A DNA stretch of 64,000 nucleotides from Lepidostoma basale (GCA_022606425.2 JAHDVF020000896.1:436501-500500), one strand, 5' to 3'. Positions 20,001-30,912 are shown, counted from the stretch's first letter. Numbers and translations: made by a program. Notes: generated by a model not told the origin, from the sequence alone.

Positions 20001-20480
20001 ATGGTTAAATACATAGTGTTATTATTATCATTATGTATCTATACGTTTAAAATGACTACCCATAAAGTGGGTGCTTCATATGAAAATGTAATAAGCAATA
20101 TGTTTATTAACTTTTTTTACTATTTAAAAATCTATTTTCGACTTTATAAAACAGTATCTCGTCTTCTTCTTCCTCGTGTCAATGGTACTAGTAGGGTATA
20201 TTATATCATTGGCCCAGAAGTCCGTCAACCGGGCTAACTTCTGGATGCTTGAACCAGGTCCATTAGTTGCAGGTAACTTGGCAGTTCGGGCACCGCGTAA
20301 TATCTAATATAGATTGCTCTGCACCTCATATACTGTGCGTCTCTTCGGCATGTAGAATGCTCCATCTTGCTTCTCATATTTATTAATAAAAACGTCATCT
20401 TGTTTAAATAATATAATATAATATATAATCATTTTTCACTGTTTCGCAATTCGAAATTTTTGTTCGTTTTGAAAATGCGT
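20001..20480. other. Spacer with a possible repeat
   Basis: A GC-balanced segment at 20160-20370 (CGTCTTCTTCTTCCTCGTG, AGTCCGTCAACCGGGC) resembles a LINE 3' end on the minus strand but could not be assigned. The open frame 19872-20237 spans repeat boundaries and is not a gene. Confidence 0.25.
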
Positions 20481-20494
20481 AGATTTTCACGGTT

Positions 20495-20600
20495 TCCGAA
20501 GTTTCCGATCTCGTTGCAGTCTCCATCTTCAGAGTAGTGGGAGACATGGAGACTGCAGCGATCTCCGATATCAAGCTATACGGATATACCTATGAACCCG
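20495..20600. repeat. Family-D fold-back relic
   Basis: Minus strand carries CTGAAGATGGAGACTGC (20521-20537) with a disrupted GAAACTTC downstream. The plus strand carries GGAGACTGCAGCGATCTCC followed by GATATC in place of GAAACGTC. Both cores are damaged. Confidence 0.5.
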
Positions 20601-22530
20601 AAGAATAAATCCGTTTTATTGTGTTAAAAAAATAGTGTTGTACTTATTGAAAGATAAAATTGTGGTGATATCTATACCTGCTCAAATAGAGATCAGGACC
20701 TTTCTTTCAACAAAAAAACTCATTGATTATGTCGCCATTATTGCGCCTTTGTTTTAGTTATTGAAAAGTTTAGTTTGTCACAAATGCGGCGCCAACTGAG
20801 TGAAAAGGGTTAATAAATGTCAAGAAATTGCGAGCCTTTCAAGAAGAGTATATAAAAAAGATACCAGACATTTAAAATAATATCATCTCCCAAGTACAAC
20901 GTCTTAGGAGTGTTTGAACGAATCTGAAAGGAGTCTAATGGACACCATGATAATAACGGCACGGGGAGTCTTTAGGAAAGTGTCTTAGGAAAAGGTTTGA
21001 AAATAATTGAGAAAGAATACGTACCTATATTGACTGAAGTAGTTTCTTACACATTATAAGTGCTTTATCTTAAATATATAGCACTATTATAAGTTCAATT
21101 TATTTTTTACAATGTTAACGTATATACTATTATATTTTTTAATACTTTATCGATGGACCAATTCCCGTTGTAATTACAAAATAAATCGGGAAATGAAAAC
21201 AAACTTCATATAATATTAAAGGAAGGTTTTCAAACGTCTCAAAGCTTAAAGAACTCTAAGATGACTTATATTTTTATGCAGCATTTAGATATTTTGCCTT
21301 TAAGACCGGCGGTATAGACATATATCTGTAATACATCACCGCACTCCTTTCCAAGCTTTGTGGGTTTTGCTCATTGAAAATATATAGAATCTGGTAATAA
21401 CTATATTCAGCTTACAGTCTATATACTCGTATTTTTATCGATTGACCTGTTCCAGCCCCTCTTTTCAATCTTATACTGAAGATTTGGCCATTATTAATAC
21501 ACGTGAAAATAATGACAATCTTTTGACAAGTAGGACAAGATTTGCGGAGGCGGAACCCACCCTTTTCAGATATTTTCCCAAGTTCTCAAATATTCATTTC
21601 CGGTTATTAAAGAAATCTTCTTAAATTGAATTCACGACAGATTTTGTTTCATCTTTTTGAGTTATTTTCTGTTTGCTATTTATAAATAAACATCTTGACA
21701 TGTGGCAACAAAATTGTGTTATTTCATTATAAATGTTATTGGAAAAACGAGACAAACTTGGAAAAGACTCGAAATACATTGAAATAAATACTCGCTAAAA
21801 AACAATGTTTCGGGTGTTTTGATTCATGATAAAACAATTTGCAATTAATATTTTGTTTTAAAAAAAGGTTTACATTCATTCCGTGAGATGCAAACATAAA
21901 TTAATTAATTTGTTTATGGGATTACTTAAACGTTCATACCGTTAATTAATAAGGAAATTATGTGTCTGAAAATGTAAACATAGATTGGCGAAACAGCTGT
22001 CGCGACAAACTCATTTAAATAAATTGTGATACGTAATAACATTGTTTTAAATTTATAAGTTTATTATGTGAATATCTTTTTGCGAATACAACAAATTTTA
22101 TTAACATTTTCAATTTTTACACCCACATGAACAAATTGAAATTTCGTAACGCGGCTGTTCGACAAAGGTCGCAATTAGTACTGAGCTATTATTTATGTAA
22201 ATACATATTTAATAGCGTTCGTTGAGGCATATTAAACAAAGGGAAACCCCGGTTTTGATAATCTCTACTAAATGCTGAGTGATTGAAGGGATTTGTTAAG
22301 CCTAGGCTTATAGTTATTACAATTAGGATCAGGTTGTTCGAATTCTGAAGCTCTGGAACATCTTTATTAATGCGGTTTATTTATGTTACGGAATAATGAT
22401 AAGTTTGATTGGCAACCTATATATGGAAGTAAATCTTGTTCATCTTATTATTTTTTCTGTACTGCTTTGTATTTCAAACGTGTTCACTACTTCTTTGTTA
22501 GAAATTAGGAAAATTGCATTTTTAAGTGAA
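20601..22530. other. Long AT-rich spacer
   Basis: About 1.9 kb without a supported gene. It contains one half of family A at 21975-22040 (GATTGGCGAAACAGCTGTCG). Open frame 21442-21624 has no domain. Confidence 0.3.
21972..22075 (+). repeat. Family-A right half
   Basis: GATTGGCGAAACAGCTGTCGCGACA followed by the arm TTGTGATACGTAATAACATT and TTTTAAATTTATA, as in 25840-25910. The CTGATGA box and the left arm are missing. Confidence 0.55.
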
Positions 22531-22534
22531 TGCG

Positions 22535-22880
22535 ATGCGAATTAAAGTACTATGAACAAAATAATGAAAGGATCATTAAGATGGTTTAAAATGTTTAAAA
22601 GTATATGTTTACGATGTTAATAGAACTAGAAATAGACGAAGATCGAGGAAAAAGGTGGCACGTTTAAATAAATCAAATATTGATTGTCGGCCAAGTGGGG
22701 ATTGGGAAATATCGACGTACGTGCATTACACGATGTATGCACATTGAGGATGCGAGAAGAGTGCGTCAGGAAAAAGCATTGTTTCTACCTACCCCTTCGT
22801 TGATTTGGAGACTAAGTGATAAATGATGAGAAAGGCGGGAGAAATTTTAAAAATATTCCATGATATTAATCACTAGGAGA
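22535..22880 (+). mobile_element. Decayed RTE-T LINE 3' fragment
   Basis: ACAAAATAATGAAAGGATCA, AGATCGAGGAAAAAGGTGGC and TGCATTACACGATGTATG keep the order of better copies. Frame and tail are lost; the end is scrambled after 22790. Confidence 0.55.
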
Positions 22881-23340
22881 GACAACGTGATAGTTGAGAA
22901 TAGATGAGCCGTTTGAAACCACCTTGTTTTTCGCTATACTTAAAAATATTGTGTTTGTTTTAAACTTTTGTTGGTAAATTTTAATATTTCGCTTTTAGTG
23001 AGTGGGATGTGGATACTAAAATATGTATAATATTGTTCATCGCTAAAGGAAAGTGGAAGGCGTAATATAAAATATTCGTCCGCGAAATGTATAATGATCC
23101 CTCTAAAAACAGTATATTAAGTCTTCGCGTAATTATAGACTCTCAAGGAGCGTTAAGTTTAATTAGTGCTTTAGAAATATTTTTTACAAAACGTAACTAT
23201 TATTTTTAGTAAATTCAATCTGCTTATCGCATTGAACATTACACATTTTTAGTCATCTAAATATTATTAACTAAATATTATACTGTTCTCAAAATATGTC
23301 TTTAACCTTAATTTTGTAATGCCTATTGATTAAATAAACT
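22881..23340. other. AT-rich spacer
   Basis: No gene recognised. A Jockey-like tail scrap (AAATAAACTGATTTGACC) sits at 23328-23350. Confidence 0.3.
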
Positions 23341-23351
23341 GATTTGACCTG

Positions 23352-23490
23352 AAACTGTTAACGAATAAACTTTGTTTTTTGTATCACAATTGTAACACCT
23401 GATGATATCAACATAGGTTGATGAAACAGCTGTCGCGTAAAATAAAATACAATTGTGATACAAAAAACAAAGTTTATTCATTAACAGTTT
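23352..23490 (+). repeat. Family-A palindromic element, single core
   Basis: 139-bp element whose 43-bp ends are inverted copies with one mismatch (AAACTGTTAACGAATAAACT at the left). The loop holds one complete hammerhead-like core. In this copy the terminal repeats themselves continue the ribozyme's stem I. Confidence 0.8.
23390..23440 (+). ncRNA. Candidate hammerhead ribozyme, family A (best copy)
   Basis: CTGATGA (23399-23405), an extra U, stem II ATCAAC (23407-23412) with GTTGAT (23417-23422) closing on ATAG, GAAA (23423-23426), palindrome CAGCTG (23427-23432), then TC with predicted cleavage after 23434. Stem I starts C-G, A.C, C-G, A-U and, past an internal loop, becomes the 43-bp terminal repeat. 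Stem II differs from the copy at 9448 by two compensating base-pair changes. Activity untested. Confidence 0.6.
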
Positions 23491-23509
23491 AAAATGTTAA
23501 GGTATCATA

Positions 23510-23665
23510 GTGTTTCTGCCAAAAAATGGACTATTTGATTTGATTTGATCTAATCGACGTGAGTGTATGACACGATGTATAAATGTTGGGAAGGCGAGAG
23601 GAGTTCGTCAGGAAAAAAACATTGTTTCTGCCTACGCTTTCGTTGGTTTGGAGGTTGATTTAGCA
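23510..23665 (+). mobile_element. Decayed RTE-T LINE 3' scrap
   Basis: ATCGACGTGAGTGTATGACA, CGATGTATAAATGTTGGG and TTCGTCAGGAAAAAAAC match the last conserved blocks of the LINE. The tail is lost. Confidence 0.45.
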
Positions 23666-24175
23666 AACAATGATGAAAAAGGCGGTAGAAATCTTAAAAA
23701 TATTCAATGATATATTATAATTCACTATGAGTGTTAAATCAGAAGAAATTACAAGGCTGGCAAGCTCGTAATGTCGGGATAGAAGAATCTGTGCCATAAC
23801 CCCTGCGTGAGATAATTAGATAGTTCGCATCCTCATTCGGGAGCTTCCTATCAAGGCGGGTAGGAGTGTTAATGAGGGGTATTTAAGCTCCGGATACACT
23901 TATAATGAATGGGTCCAGTATCTATGTCATGTCCGACCACCGCTATATGCAATTACATCCAGAATTATACCACATCGTAAACGAATAATGTGTCCTCTCA
24001 GTTACTGTACAAACAGGCCACCCTTTATGTTCAAACATCAAATAATGTTCTGAAATAAACACGTACTCGAGTAAAACGCACTTCCGGAAAATCTGCCTTG
24101 TTTTTTTTTTAGCTCATACACAATGAATGAGAATTCTGTGTGAGCAATGCATTTTACAGCTAATACGTAGTTATT
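23666..24175. other. Spacer
   Basis: A GC-balanced unique patch at 23745-24010; no gene supported. Confidence 0.25.
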
Positions 24176-24177
24176 AT

Positions 24178-24400
24178 AATGATTTTACTTAATGAAAGTT
24201 CATTTTAAATAAAAAAAATAATTAAACTAGTTTATTTTATTTCTACTTGCATTTTTTTCTTTATTTCAACAGCGACCGGTTTCACTAGGTTGTTCGGCAT
24301 CGACAGACTGGTTCAAACGAGTATCTGGATGCCAGCCAACCTGGCGAATTATACAGTTAATAATGTTGAAGTACGAGTATCTTAGTGTTTCGATCAAAAT
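24178..24400. repeat. Family-C palindromic element, decayed
   Basis: Left arm GATTTTACTTAATGAAAGTTC, CTTTATTTCAACAGCGACC, then the minus-strand core (24270-24315). The right half is reduced to GGATGCCAGCCAACCTGGCG. Relic of the element intact at 45270-45925. Confidence 0.55.
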
Positions 24401-24404
24401 AATG

Positions 24405-24620
24405 GATTCGTACGAATAAAAATGTCTGTTTTTATAGAAGTTTTATTATGTTTTACGGGAATGACGTGTTTCCTCATGCTAAGGCATAATCAAATGATGA
24501 TAATGATAATGCATTAGCAAGGCGAAACATGTCATTCCAATAAAATATAACAAAATGTCTAGAAAACAGATGTTTTTATTCGTAATAATGTTTGGAGTTT
24601 TACATCATTGTTCAAAAAAC
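24405..24620. repeat. Family-B palindromic element
   Basis: The left arm (TGTCTGTTTTTATAGAAGTT, GGGAATGACGTGTTTCC) faces a right arm (GCAAGGCGAAACATGTCATTCC split across 24517-24540, then AAACAGATGTTTTTATTCG). A plus-strand core has TGATAATGC, a short stem II and GAAACATGTC. Confidence 0.65.
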
Positions 24621-25155
24621 AATATGTAAAAAAAATTAATTACAAAATAGAAACCAAAAAAGATCTTTGATTTCATTAAATTCAAAACATCTGATTCGAT
24701 TTCATTTCCACAAAGTATAGAAACTCGGTTTCTTTTGGTATATTTTGGTATATTTTGTATAAGACCTTTTCAAATCTATTACGTCACGCAAAGTATTTAT
24801 TAAATCTCAGGGAACGGTCAATTCGGTTTTCCGACAGCTTAATTTTATTTTATCTTTTAAAACCAGAAGCATTTTCTGATGTCAAGTATAAAAATAACCT
24901 GATTGGTTCTCCGTATCTGGTTGAAACTAAAATACATGTCAGGGGGATCTGCTCAGAGTTTGGATAATGCCCGAAAATAGTTTACTTATTTTGGATACTT
25001 TATTTTCGGAGACTGATTAATGCCCTCGGTTAGAGTTATCCTGTCATAAAGCTGGCGATAACTATCATCCAAGATCGGGTAATCTAATACTTTACCTAAC
25101 CTCAGTAATATAACCTAGCCTAAGTATTTAAAAATATTTTAAAGTGCAAGTCAAA
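24621..25155. other. AT-rich spacer
   Basis: No gene supported; open frame 24755-24967 has no domain. Confidence 0.25.
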
Positions 25156-25157
25156 AT

Positions 25158-25612
25158 ATAACCATCACGCGTCCAAAGGGGTAATCAGAAAAAATAGACC
25201 TCTACACTGTTCCTTTCTGACATACTTCTCTTGATTTCTAAACATTCATACGTGGTATCATGCACGCACGTCTATTTCTCCGACTGTTTATTTTCCGCGG
25301 CCTTCCTCTATTTCTTGTTCTGTTTACGTCGTTTACATATACTTTCCTCACCATTATTTCTTCATTATTATTTCCATGTGTCTAAACTATATAAATTAAA
25401 TGGAAAGCATGGATGAAGAAATAATGGTAAAGAAAGTATACGATAACATGGCATGATCAAATTAATTTTTTTTTAATGTCAGCCATGTTAGAAGTCGTTA
25501 GAATCTACTCGCTGTATGATTTGGAGGAAGTTTGTGAGTTATGTCACGATAGAGTAGTGTGGCGTTTCATCCTCTCTGTCTACCCTTGCGGAGAAGTATT
25601 ATTTGTTTTTAA
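25158..25612. mobile_element. RTE-T LINE inverted pair
   Basis: A decayed minus-strand 3' end (25158-25400: ACCATCACGCGTCC, CATGCACGCACGTC, TTTACGTCGTTTACATATAC) is followed directly by a decayed plus-strand 3' end (25400-25612: GGAAAGCATGGATGAAGAA, ACATGGCATGATCAAATTAA, GTGTGGCGTTTCATCC). The second such inverted joint in the window. Confidence 0.55.
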
Positions 25613-25679
25613 ACATTTTTCAATTAATATCCAGGTGATTCTGTGAATTTACCGGAAATGTCGAAATATATTGCCAATT

Positions 25680-25945
25680 TATTTATGAACTGTTAAAATT
25701 TATAACACTGTTATGATATAACATTTTTATTATTCACTTTTTGGGAGTGTTGCGACAGCTGTTTCGCCAATCGACGTTGGTATAATCAGGTATTACAAAC
25801 AACCGATATTCCCAACATCGGTTGGCGAAACAGCTGTCGCGGCATTCTTGAAAATTGAATAATAAAAATTGTGATTCATAACATTGTTATAAATTTTAAC
25901 AGTTAATATTGTTGCAGTATCGTAGTGTTTCTGCTAAAACTGGAC
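25680..25945. repeat. Family-A palindromic element with two cores
   Basis: Arms of about 100 bp: left ACTGTTAAAATTTATAACAC to the minus-strand core (25755-25795), right the plus-strand core (25800-25840) to TTATAAATTTTAACAGTTAA. The outer tip GCAGTATCGTAGTGTTTCTGC is as at 23500. Stem II and GAAACAGCTGTC survive in both, but both CTGATGA boxes are mutated, so cleavage is unlikely. Confidence 0.7.
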
Positions 25946-26899
25946 TATTTATGAAACAAATGTTGAGACTTTTTGTTACCACATAATAAATTCTGTTAAA
26001 TTAAATTATCGAATGAGGCGGTAAAAATACTGCCTACATTTTGAATAATGAATTGAATACATCTCACTCTGTTGCTGGAGTGTATATTAATATACTGTTG
26101 GAAAATACTTTTACAACTCGAATAAACATTGTGATTTTGTGTGCGCTTCGTGCCGATGAAAAGGTATAAAGTTTATAAAACGATTTCCCGCAAACGCTCA
26201 CCCCAATATAATTGCACACGCCACCCCGCCCGCGTGGCTCACCCGCTTAGCATGTCACCATTGTACTTAGTACATGTCCATTATTTATTTCAAGTGCTTT
26301 GAACTCTTGTATTTTATAAACACCAATTTTTAAATCCCCTTTGATGCCAGATTTACGAGTGATCTAATTGGTATGATGATCTGCTATGAGGCGAATGTTG
26401 CACTACTCCAGAAATTAAACTTTACGTTATTTATTGCGGCATGTAATTCAAGCTACTCACGCAAATATAACATGATATATTTTCCAAAGCTTTCGGCGTG
26501 ATTTTATGGTCCCCACTTCCGTTACCATTAAATGACACATAAGTGTGGAAAATTGTTTTCGAAATGATTTTGCAATGAAAAGCGAAAAATTTCATAACGT
26601 GTTTCTAAAAATTATTTTACAAATTCGTTTTGGAATTTTTTTATTGAATAACTGTTCGAAAACAATGTATTTTCACAATACTTTTTTGCACTTTGCAAAA
26701 ACGTGTTTGCGGGACACAGAAGCCCTTCTACAAATGTAATTTTTTTTAATAGTATATTGAAACATAATCAATACCCTCATAATAAATGAAAACAGGGAAA
26801 TGTAAGTAAAAAATAATTAAATATAGGGTAGTTTTAATTGTAATTTAGTTAGAATTATGGGAGAGTGGAAACGAATCAAGTTTCGGACTATATAATAAT
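25946..26899. other. Spacer, one L2-like relic
   Basis: Mostly unassigned. The piece at 26300-26370 (AAATCCCCTTTGATGCCAGA) matches the minus-strand L2-like end at 42760. Open frame 26545-26739 has no domain. Confidence 0.3.
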
Positions 26900-26904
26900 A
26901 TTAA

Positions 26905-27022
26905 AAAGGGCGAAAAGAGAAGGATGGAGTGCCGCATCAGTAAAAGTGTGACAGTCCATTCTTTCTGCCTACCCTTTCGGGGAGACGGCGTGATGGTTAG
27001 TTAGTTAGTTAGTTAGTTAATA
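26905..27022 (+). mobile_element. Non-autonomous element with RTE-T tail (copy 3, 5'-truncated)
   Basis: GGCGAAAAGAGAAGGATGG, GTGCCGCATCAGTAAAAG, then the LINE-type end ACCCTTTCGGGGAGACGGCG and five TTAG units (26995-27018). Same unit as 1531-1860 and 8160-8450, in the opposite orientation. Confidence 0.7.
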
Positions 27023-27720
27023 ATATTAAGTTGTTTTATTTTTAATTTCAACATTACTTTCAGTCATATTTCTATTCTTAACTATTTATTAAACAATTTT
27101 ATTTTTCAATAAGATGATTTTCAAATCAGAATAGTTATTATTTGAGAGACATCTTATGTGCTTTATTATTCTTAAATTATTGTTCCGTGTTTTACCTATA
27201 TGAAAAGATGAGCAATCATCAAATTTAATCTAAAATTTCACCATAATAGAAATTTTATATTGAATTTGGTTTTAAAAGTTATACTCCAAAGTACATATTT
27301 GTTCGGTAGATAAATATATCGATCGGGTCTGGACTTTCAAAGGGACGCCCTGGGGACAGTTCTCCAGTGGAGATAATCTGATTTGATGAACTGAGCGACA
27401 AATTGATAATGAACGAACAAATTTGACGGGCGAATCAAGAGTAAGAAGGAACGAGCAATCGATTAAACCAATAAAAAATTCCCATTCAACGTGTAGCAAA
27501 TTTATTACTTAATGAATAACTGAGTTATATGGTCTCTTCTTTTTGTTTTATCGTGGGGAAATATTGAAGAAAAAAGTTAAAAAGCATAACTTTTCAGGAA
27601 ATAATGTACAGAATATGAATACGTTCTTAATAATAGGAAGGAAAGGTCACAGCATGAAAGATTTTTGGTTTAAATTTTATACAAATGCAGATTAAAATTG
27701 TATAAATGGAGATTTTATAT
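27023..27720. other. AT-rich spacer
   Basis: No gene recognised. The minus frame 27272-27499 has no known domain and no supporting context. Confidence 0.3.
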
Positions 27721-27724
27721 AAAT

Positions 27725-28315
27725 GAAGGATGAAAGCAAAATAAGCGCAGTAAAAATGATATCCCTGAGATGTGTGTTATGTGTGATGAAATACTGAATT
27801 TCAATCGAGTGGTGGTCTAGGGGATAGAACTCTTGGCTCCTGATCCAGGGGACTTGGGTTCAACCCTGGACACGACCAGGTTCCTTCTTCATAATAATGA
27901 GCTATTTTCTGCTTATATTGAAGATTGTAAAAATAAATTCCAATATGATTGATATAAATCCTTGGTCTTTAAAAAAAAATTAGGAACGAATGTTAAGCGG
28001 ACGAAAGTATTATGTACAAAATTATGAAAGGATCACAGCGTTGGTTTGTACATATGGAGGGCAATGGATAAATAAAGAATGGTTAAAAATGTATAAGTTA
28101 ACGACGTGAATAGAGACAGGGTGAAGTAATACCGAGGAAAACATGGCATGACCAAATTAATCCAATTTTAAAGTTCGGCCATTTTAGATTCGAAAATAAT
28201 GACGTTCTAGTATGACTCGTATAATTGTGGAGGAAGCTTAAGAGATTAGTCAGGATAGATGAGGGTGGCGGTCCATTCTCTCTTATCATCGGGAAAATGG
28301 CGTGATGGTTTATAC
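27725..28315 (+). mobile_element. RTE-T LINE split by SINE-1
   Basis: The first part (27725-27799: GATGAAAGCAAAATAAGCGC) and second part (27989-28315: ATTATGTACAAAATTATGAAAGG, CATGGCATGACCAAATTAAT split over conserved blocks) align to successive segments of better copies. The end has GGGAAAATGGCGTGATGG. The frame is badly broken. Confidence 0.65.
27800..27988 (+). mobile_element. SINE-1 copy (tRNA-derived)
   Basis: Plus-strand copy: A-box GTGGTCTAGGGGATAG, GGCTCCTGATCCAGG, B-box GGGTTCAACCC, body GAGCTATTTTCTGC, then A9. Partner of 13786-13966. It interrupts the RTE-T LINE, so it inserted later. Confidence 0.8.
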
Positions 28316-28439
28316 TACTTGACGATTATTATCGGAGTCGCAACAATCGACGAGTGTACTTAACAATGATCGCTCGGCTGTCCTCTGCCTACCCATTGGT
28401 CTCTTGTGTAATAGTTATAGTCTCTATCTTCACTTATAT

Positions 28440-28500
28440 ATTATCATACTACCCTGAAGATGGAGACTGCAACGATCTCCGAAACGTCTGTCGAATGAGA
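28440..28500 (+). ncRNA. Candidate hammerhead ribozyme, family D
   Basis: CTGAAGA (28454-28460; allowed CTGANGA), extra U, stem II GGAG with CTCC around an 11-nt loop, GAAA (28481-28484), palindrome CG and TC with predicted cleavage after 28488. The core bases are canonical. Stem I pairing to the immediate flanks is poor here, so this copy may be crippled or rely on distant pairing. Confidence 0.45.
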
Positions 28501-28619
28501 CAGGTTACGCGGATATACGCAATATTCTACCAACCGTGTTTATCCACGAAACAATTGGTCAATCTGTAAACATTGAAAGTTCATTAAAATTAGTTTTTTT
28601 TTGCATATATTACAAGCGT

Positions 28620-29279
28620 TATAAAAGATAATTAAACGAAATCCGCAATTTAATTTACCCTTTCACTGTCTAACATACAATTTGTCTGAAATATTATTTT
28701 GACGAAGGTGTGCTGTCAGGGAAAAGTGATCCGTCAAGGCAGTTAATTCCACTCACAGGGTTAAATATTTGCTTCCCCAATCAGCCCGTCTCTCCACTCA
28801 CCTGTCATCATCGAATTACCTTTTAAACCGTCACTCCTTACCTCGAAATGCTTTTATCCATACTTTTACAAGTTCTTGTTGACTCCGGTGGGCTAATAGT
28901 GTTTGCCTGGAAACTCTACACTAGCGCTCCAGTCCAACGTTCCTTCGGCAGCTGAACTTCCCCTTAACTCGTTCAATATGCGAAATCTCTAGTTTGCAAC
29001 TTTGCAAACTTACTCATTTGAATAATTCAGTACAATCTACGTCTGATTTTACAGAAGATCTTGCAGAAGTTTTCATAACACTCAACCGTATATATAAATC
29101 TTACTATTAATCATAATATACACGTAAAAGGCACGTTAAAAAAATCTAAGTATTTTTAAATTTATTACTTTTGCAAAAATTTTTCTTTTTAAACAATAAA
29201 TTGTTTATAAAACATTGAATGTTTTTTTGTTTATTTTTGACACTCTTCTTTAAAAACCCATTTTTTTTATTTATTATAT
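28620..29279. other. Spacer
   Basis: Unique-looking DNA with a GC-richer patch at 28770-28990. No gene or repeat recognised. Confidence 0.25.
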
Positions 29280-29350
29280 TATAAATTTGTCGACTGACGA
29301 AACTGGTCGTTTTTGAAATAAAGACAAAAAGTGAAAGCAGTTATTAAAAT
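29280..29350 (+). repeat. Family-C right half
   Basis: GACGAAACTGGTCG, then AAATAAAGACAAAAAGTG and the AGTTATTAAAATAAAC arm. Only the 3' half of the element remains. Confidence 0.45.
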
Positions 29351-29494
29351 AAACATTATAAACATTTCAATATTATAAACATTTTATTTATACTTTCAAG
29401 ATAAGCCAAGCTTAATGTAATAGCGAACAGTTAATTTCAATGTTGGTAATTGAAAGTCATTGTAAGAAATTTATTGTGTAAAATCTTTATAATT

Positions 29495-29610
29495 TATTTA
29501 TTAATATTCTATGGGAATGACATGTTTCGCCTTGCTTGGGCAGTTTGATAATGGGCAAGGCAAAACATGTTATTCCTATTACATACAATAAGTAGGATTT
29601 CCGTACAATA
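29495..29610. repeat. Family-B fold-back
   Basis: GGGAATGACATGTTTCGCC (29512 on) faces GGCAAAACATGTTATTCC (ending 29577), with GTTTGATAATGGG between. The arms are short and the right core has lost GAAA. Confidence 0.55.
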
Positions 29611-30435
29611 CATTCAGTTTGAGAATCCCATAGCCTTTTGATTAGGTAACACGTTCGGCATGTAACCATTTTTTTAATAAACATTTGAGTACCTTTTCCC
29701 CTTCTGCTATATCCGTATTCCCGTCGCACTCATGCATACTCCTTCTCACGCGATAATAATATTATTATGCCTGTTTAGCGAACCACAATTTTCCTTTTTT
29801 GTGTCCCATTTTCCCGTAAAATATAAGCAAAATGTTTTTCATACGGTCAGCCCACGTAAATTCAACTCGTACCCTTTCTCTTCGATACATTTTGAGCACA
29901 TGGGTAGATTTAGTTATATGGCTTGATGTTTATTCCTTTGAACTATTTGTGAGCAAAAAAATATTGTATAAAAATATGTATAATCTTATTCAAACCAGCT
30001 TATTATTAGAACCGCGATAAATTGAAATATTTACTTCTATTTAAAAAAAATTACGATTCCCCATTTCGCGTAAGTTGGAGATTGTAATTAAGATCGAATT
30101 AGCTTTCTAATTTTTTTGATCTTGTTAATTAATTCAGCCGTAGTTCTCGCCATATGATAATGTCCTTATAAGTTCTTACATAACAACAGTAGATAATTTA
30201 AAATTATAGTAATAACACGAGTATACAACAAATAGTTTCGGGAGTTTTTTCCGTGGCATTTTAACTTAAACTTTATGAAACTTTTTATTAATTAAAGGGC
30301 TATTAGTTTCACTTATTTGTAATTGATTATTTATTTTGACACGTTTCAAATATATTATATCTTTATTGTCAGGATAAACGCATAATGTCAACGAAGCATG
30401 TCAAAATAACTCGCTAATTATTGTTGGATACTCCA
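29611..30435. other. AT-rich spacer
   Basis: Two overlapping frames at 29732-30020 show no domain. Nothing else recognised. Confidence 0.25.
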
Positions 30436-30439
30436 GTTC

Positions 30440-30620
30440 TTTGTTTGAATGGATCACGAGGCAAGACCAAGACAATCGTAGAGGAAGACGTAGAGGAAAA
30501 GGAACACCCCGGATACGATGGACTGACAAATAAAATATCTTAGGAGTGTCGGGAGAGCTAGAGAAGATCAACTTACGCAATACAAGTCGAAGAATGGTAC
30601 GATCATGATGCTCAGAAAAT
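30440..30620 (+). mobile_element. LINE C-terminal relic
   Basis: Plus-strand translation contains RRGRRRGKGTPRIRWTD, a basic GRP..RWTD-type segment usual at LINE C-termini, then a stop and a decayed remainder. Low certainty. Confidence 0.4.
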
Positions 30621-30689
30621 AAAAAGAATTATGATTAAGGAACATTTTGACTTACCAATAATATTATCTTGCGATTCTTGAATAACTTT

Positions 30690-30912
30690 ATTTATTTCTA
30701 TTCTTGCCTATTCCCGTTTATTTGGGGTCGGCTCTCCTAATAGAAGAGCGCCATGCTTTTCGATCTTATGGCATCCCGCTATCGTCTGCTGCAATTCCAT
30801 GAGTTTTTGACAGTTGACAGTCAAGATGCAGGTGGCCAACACCGTCCTATCCTTCACGCATCTAAATGTAGGACTTTTGGACGATGTGGTCCTCGCACCA
30901 TCTGCACGCATG
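30690..30912 (-). repeat. Dispersed insect repeat fragment
   Basis: Minus-strand segment with the CCTATTCCCGTTTATTTGGG and GTCGGCTCTCCTAAT motif typical of a common lepidopteran dispersed repeat, probably a LINE 3' end. This resemblance is from general knowledge. Open frames here are not genes. Confidence 0.4.

Noticed and set aside
20262..20280. GTTGCAGGTAACTTGG as a recursive splice site
   Set aside because: Short, interrupted pyrimidine tract and a weak donor.
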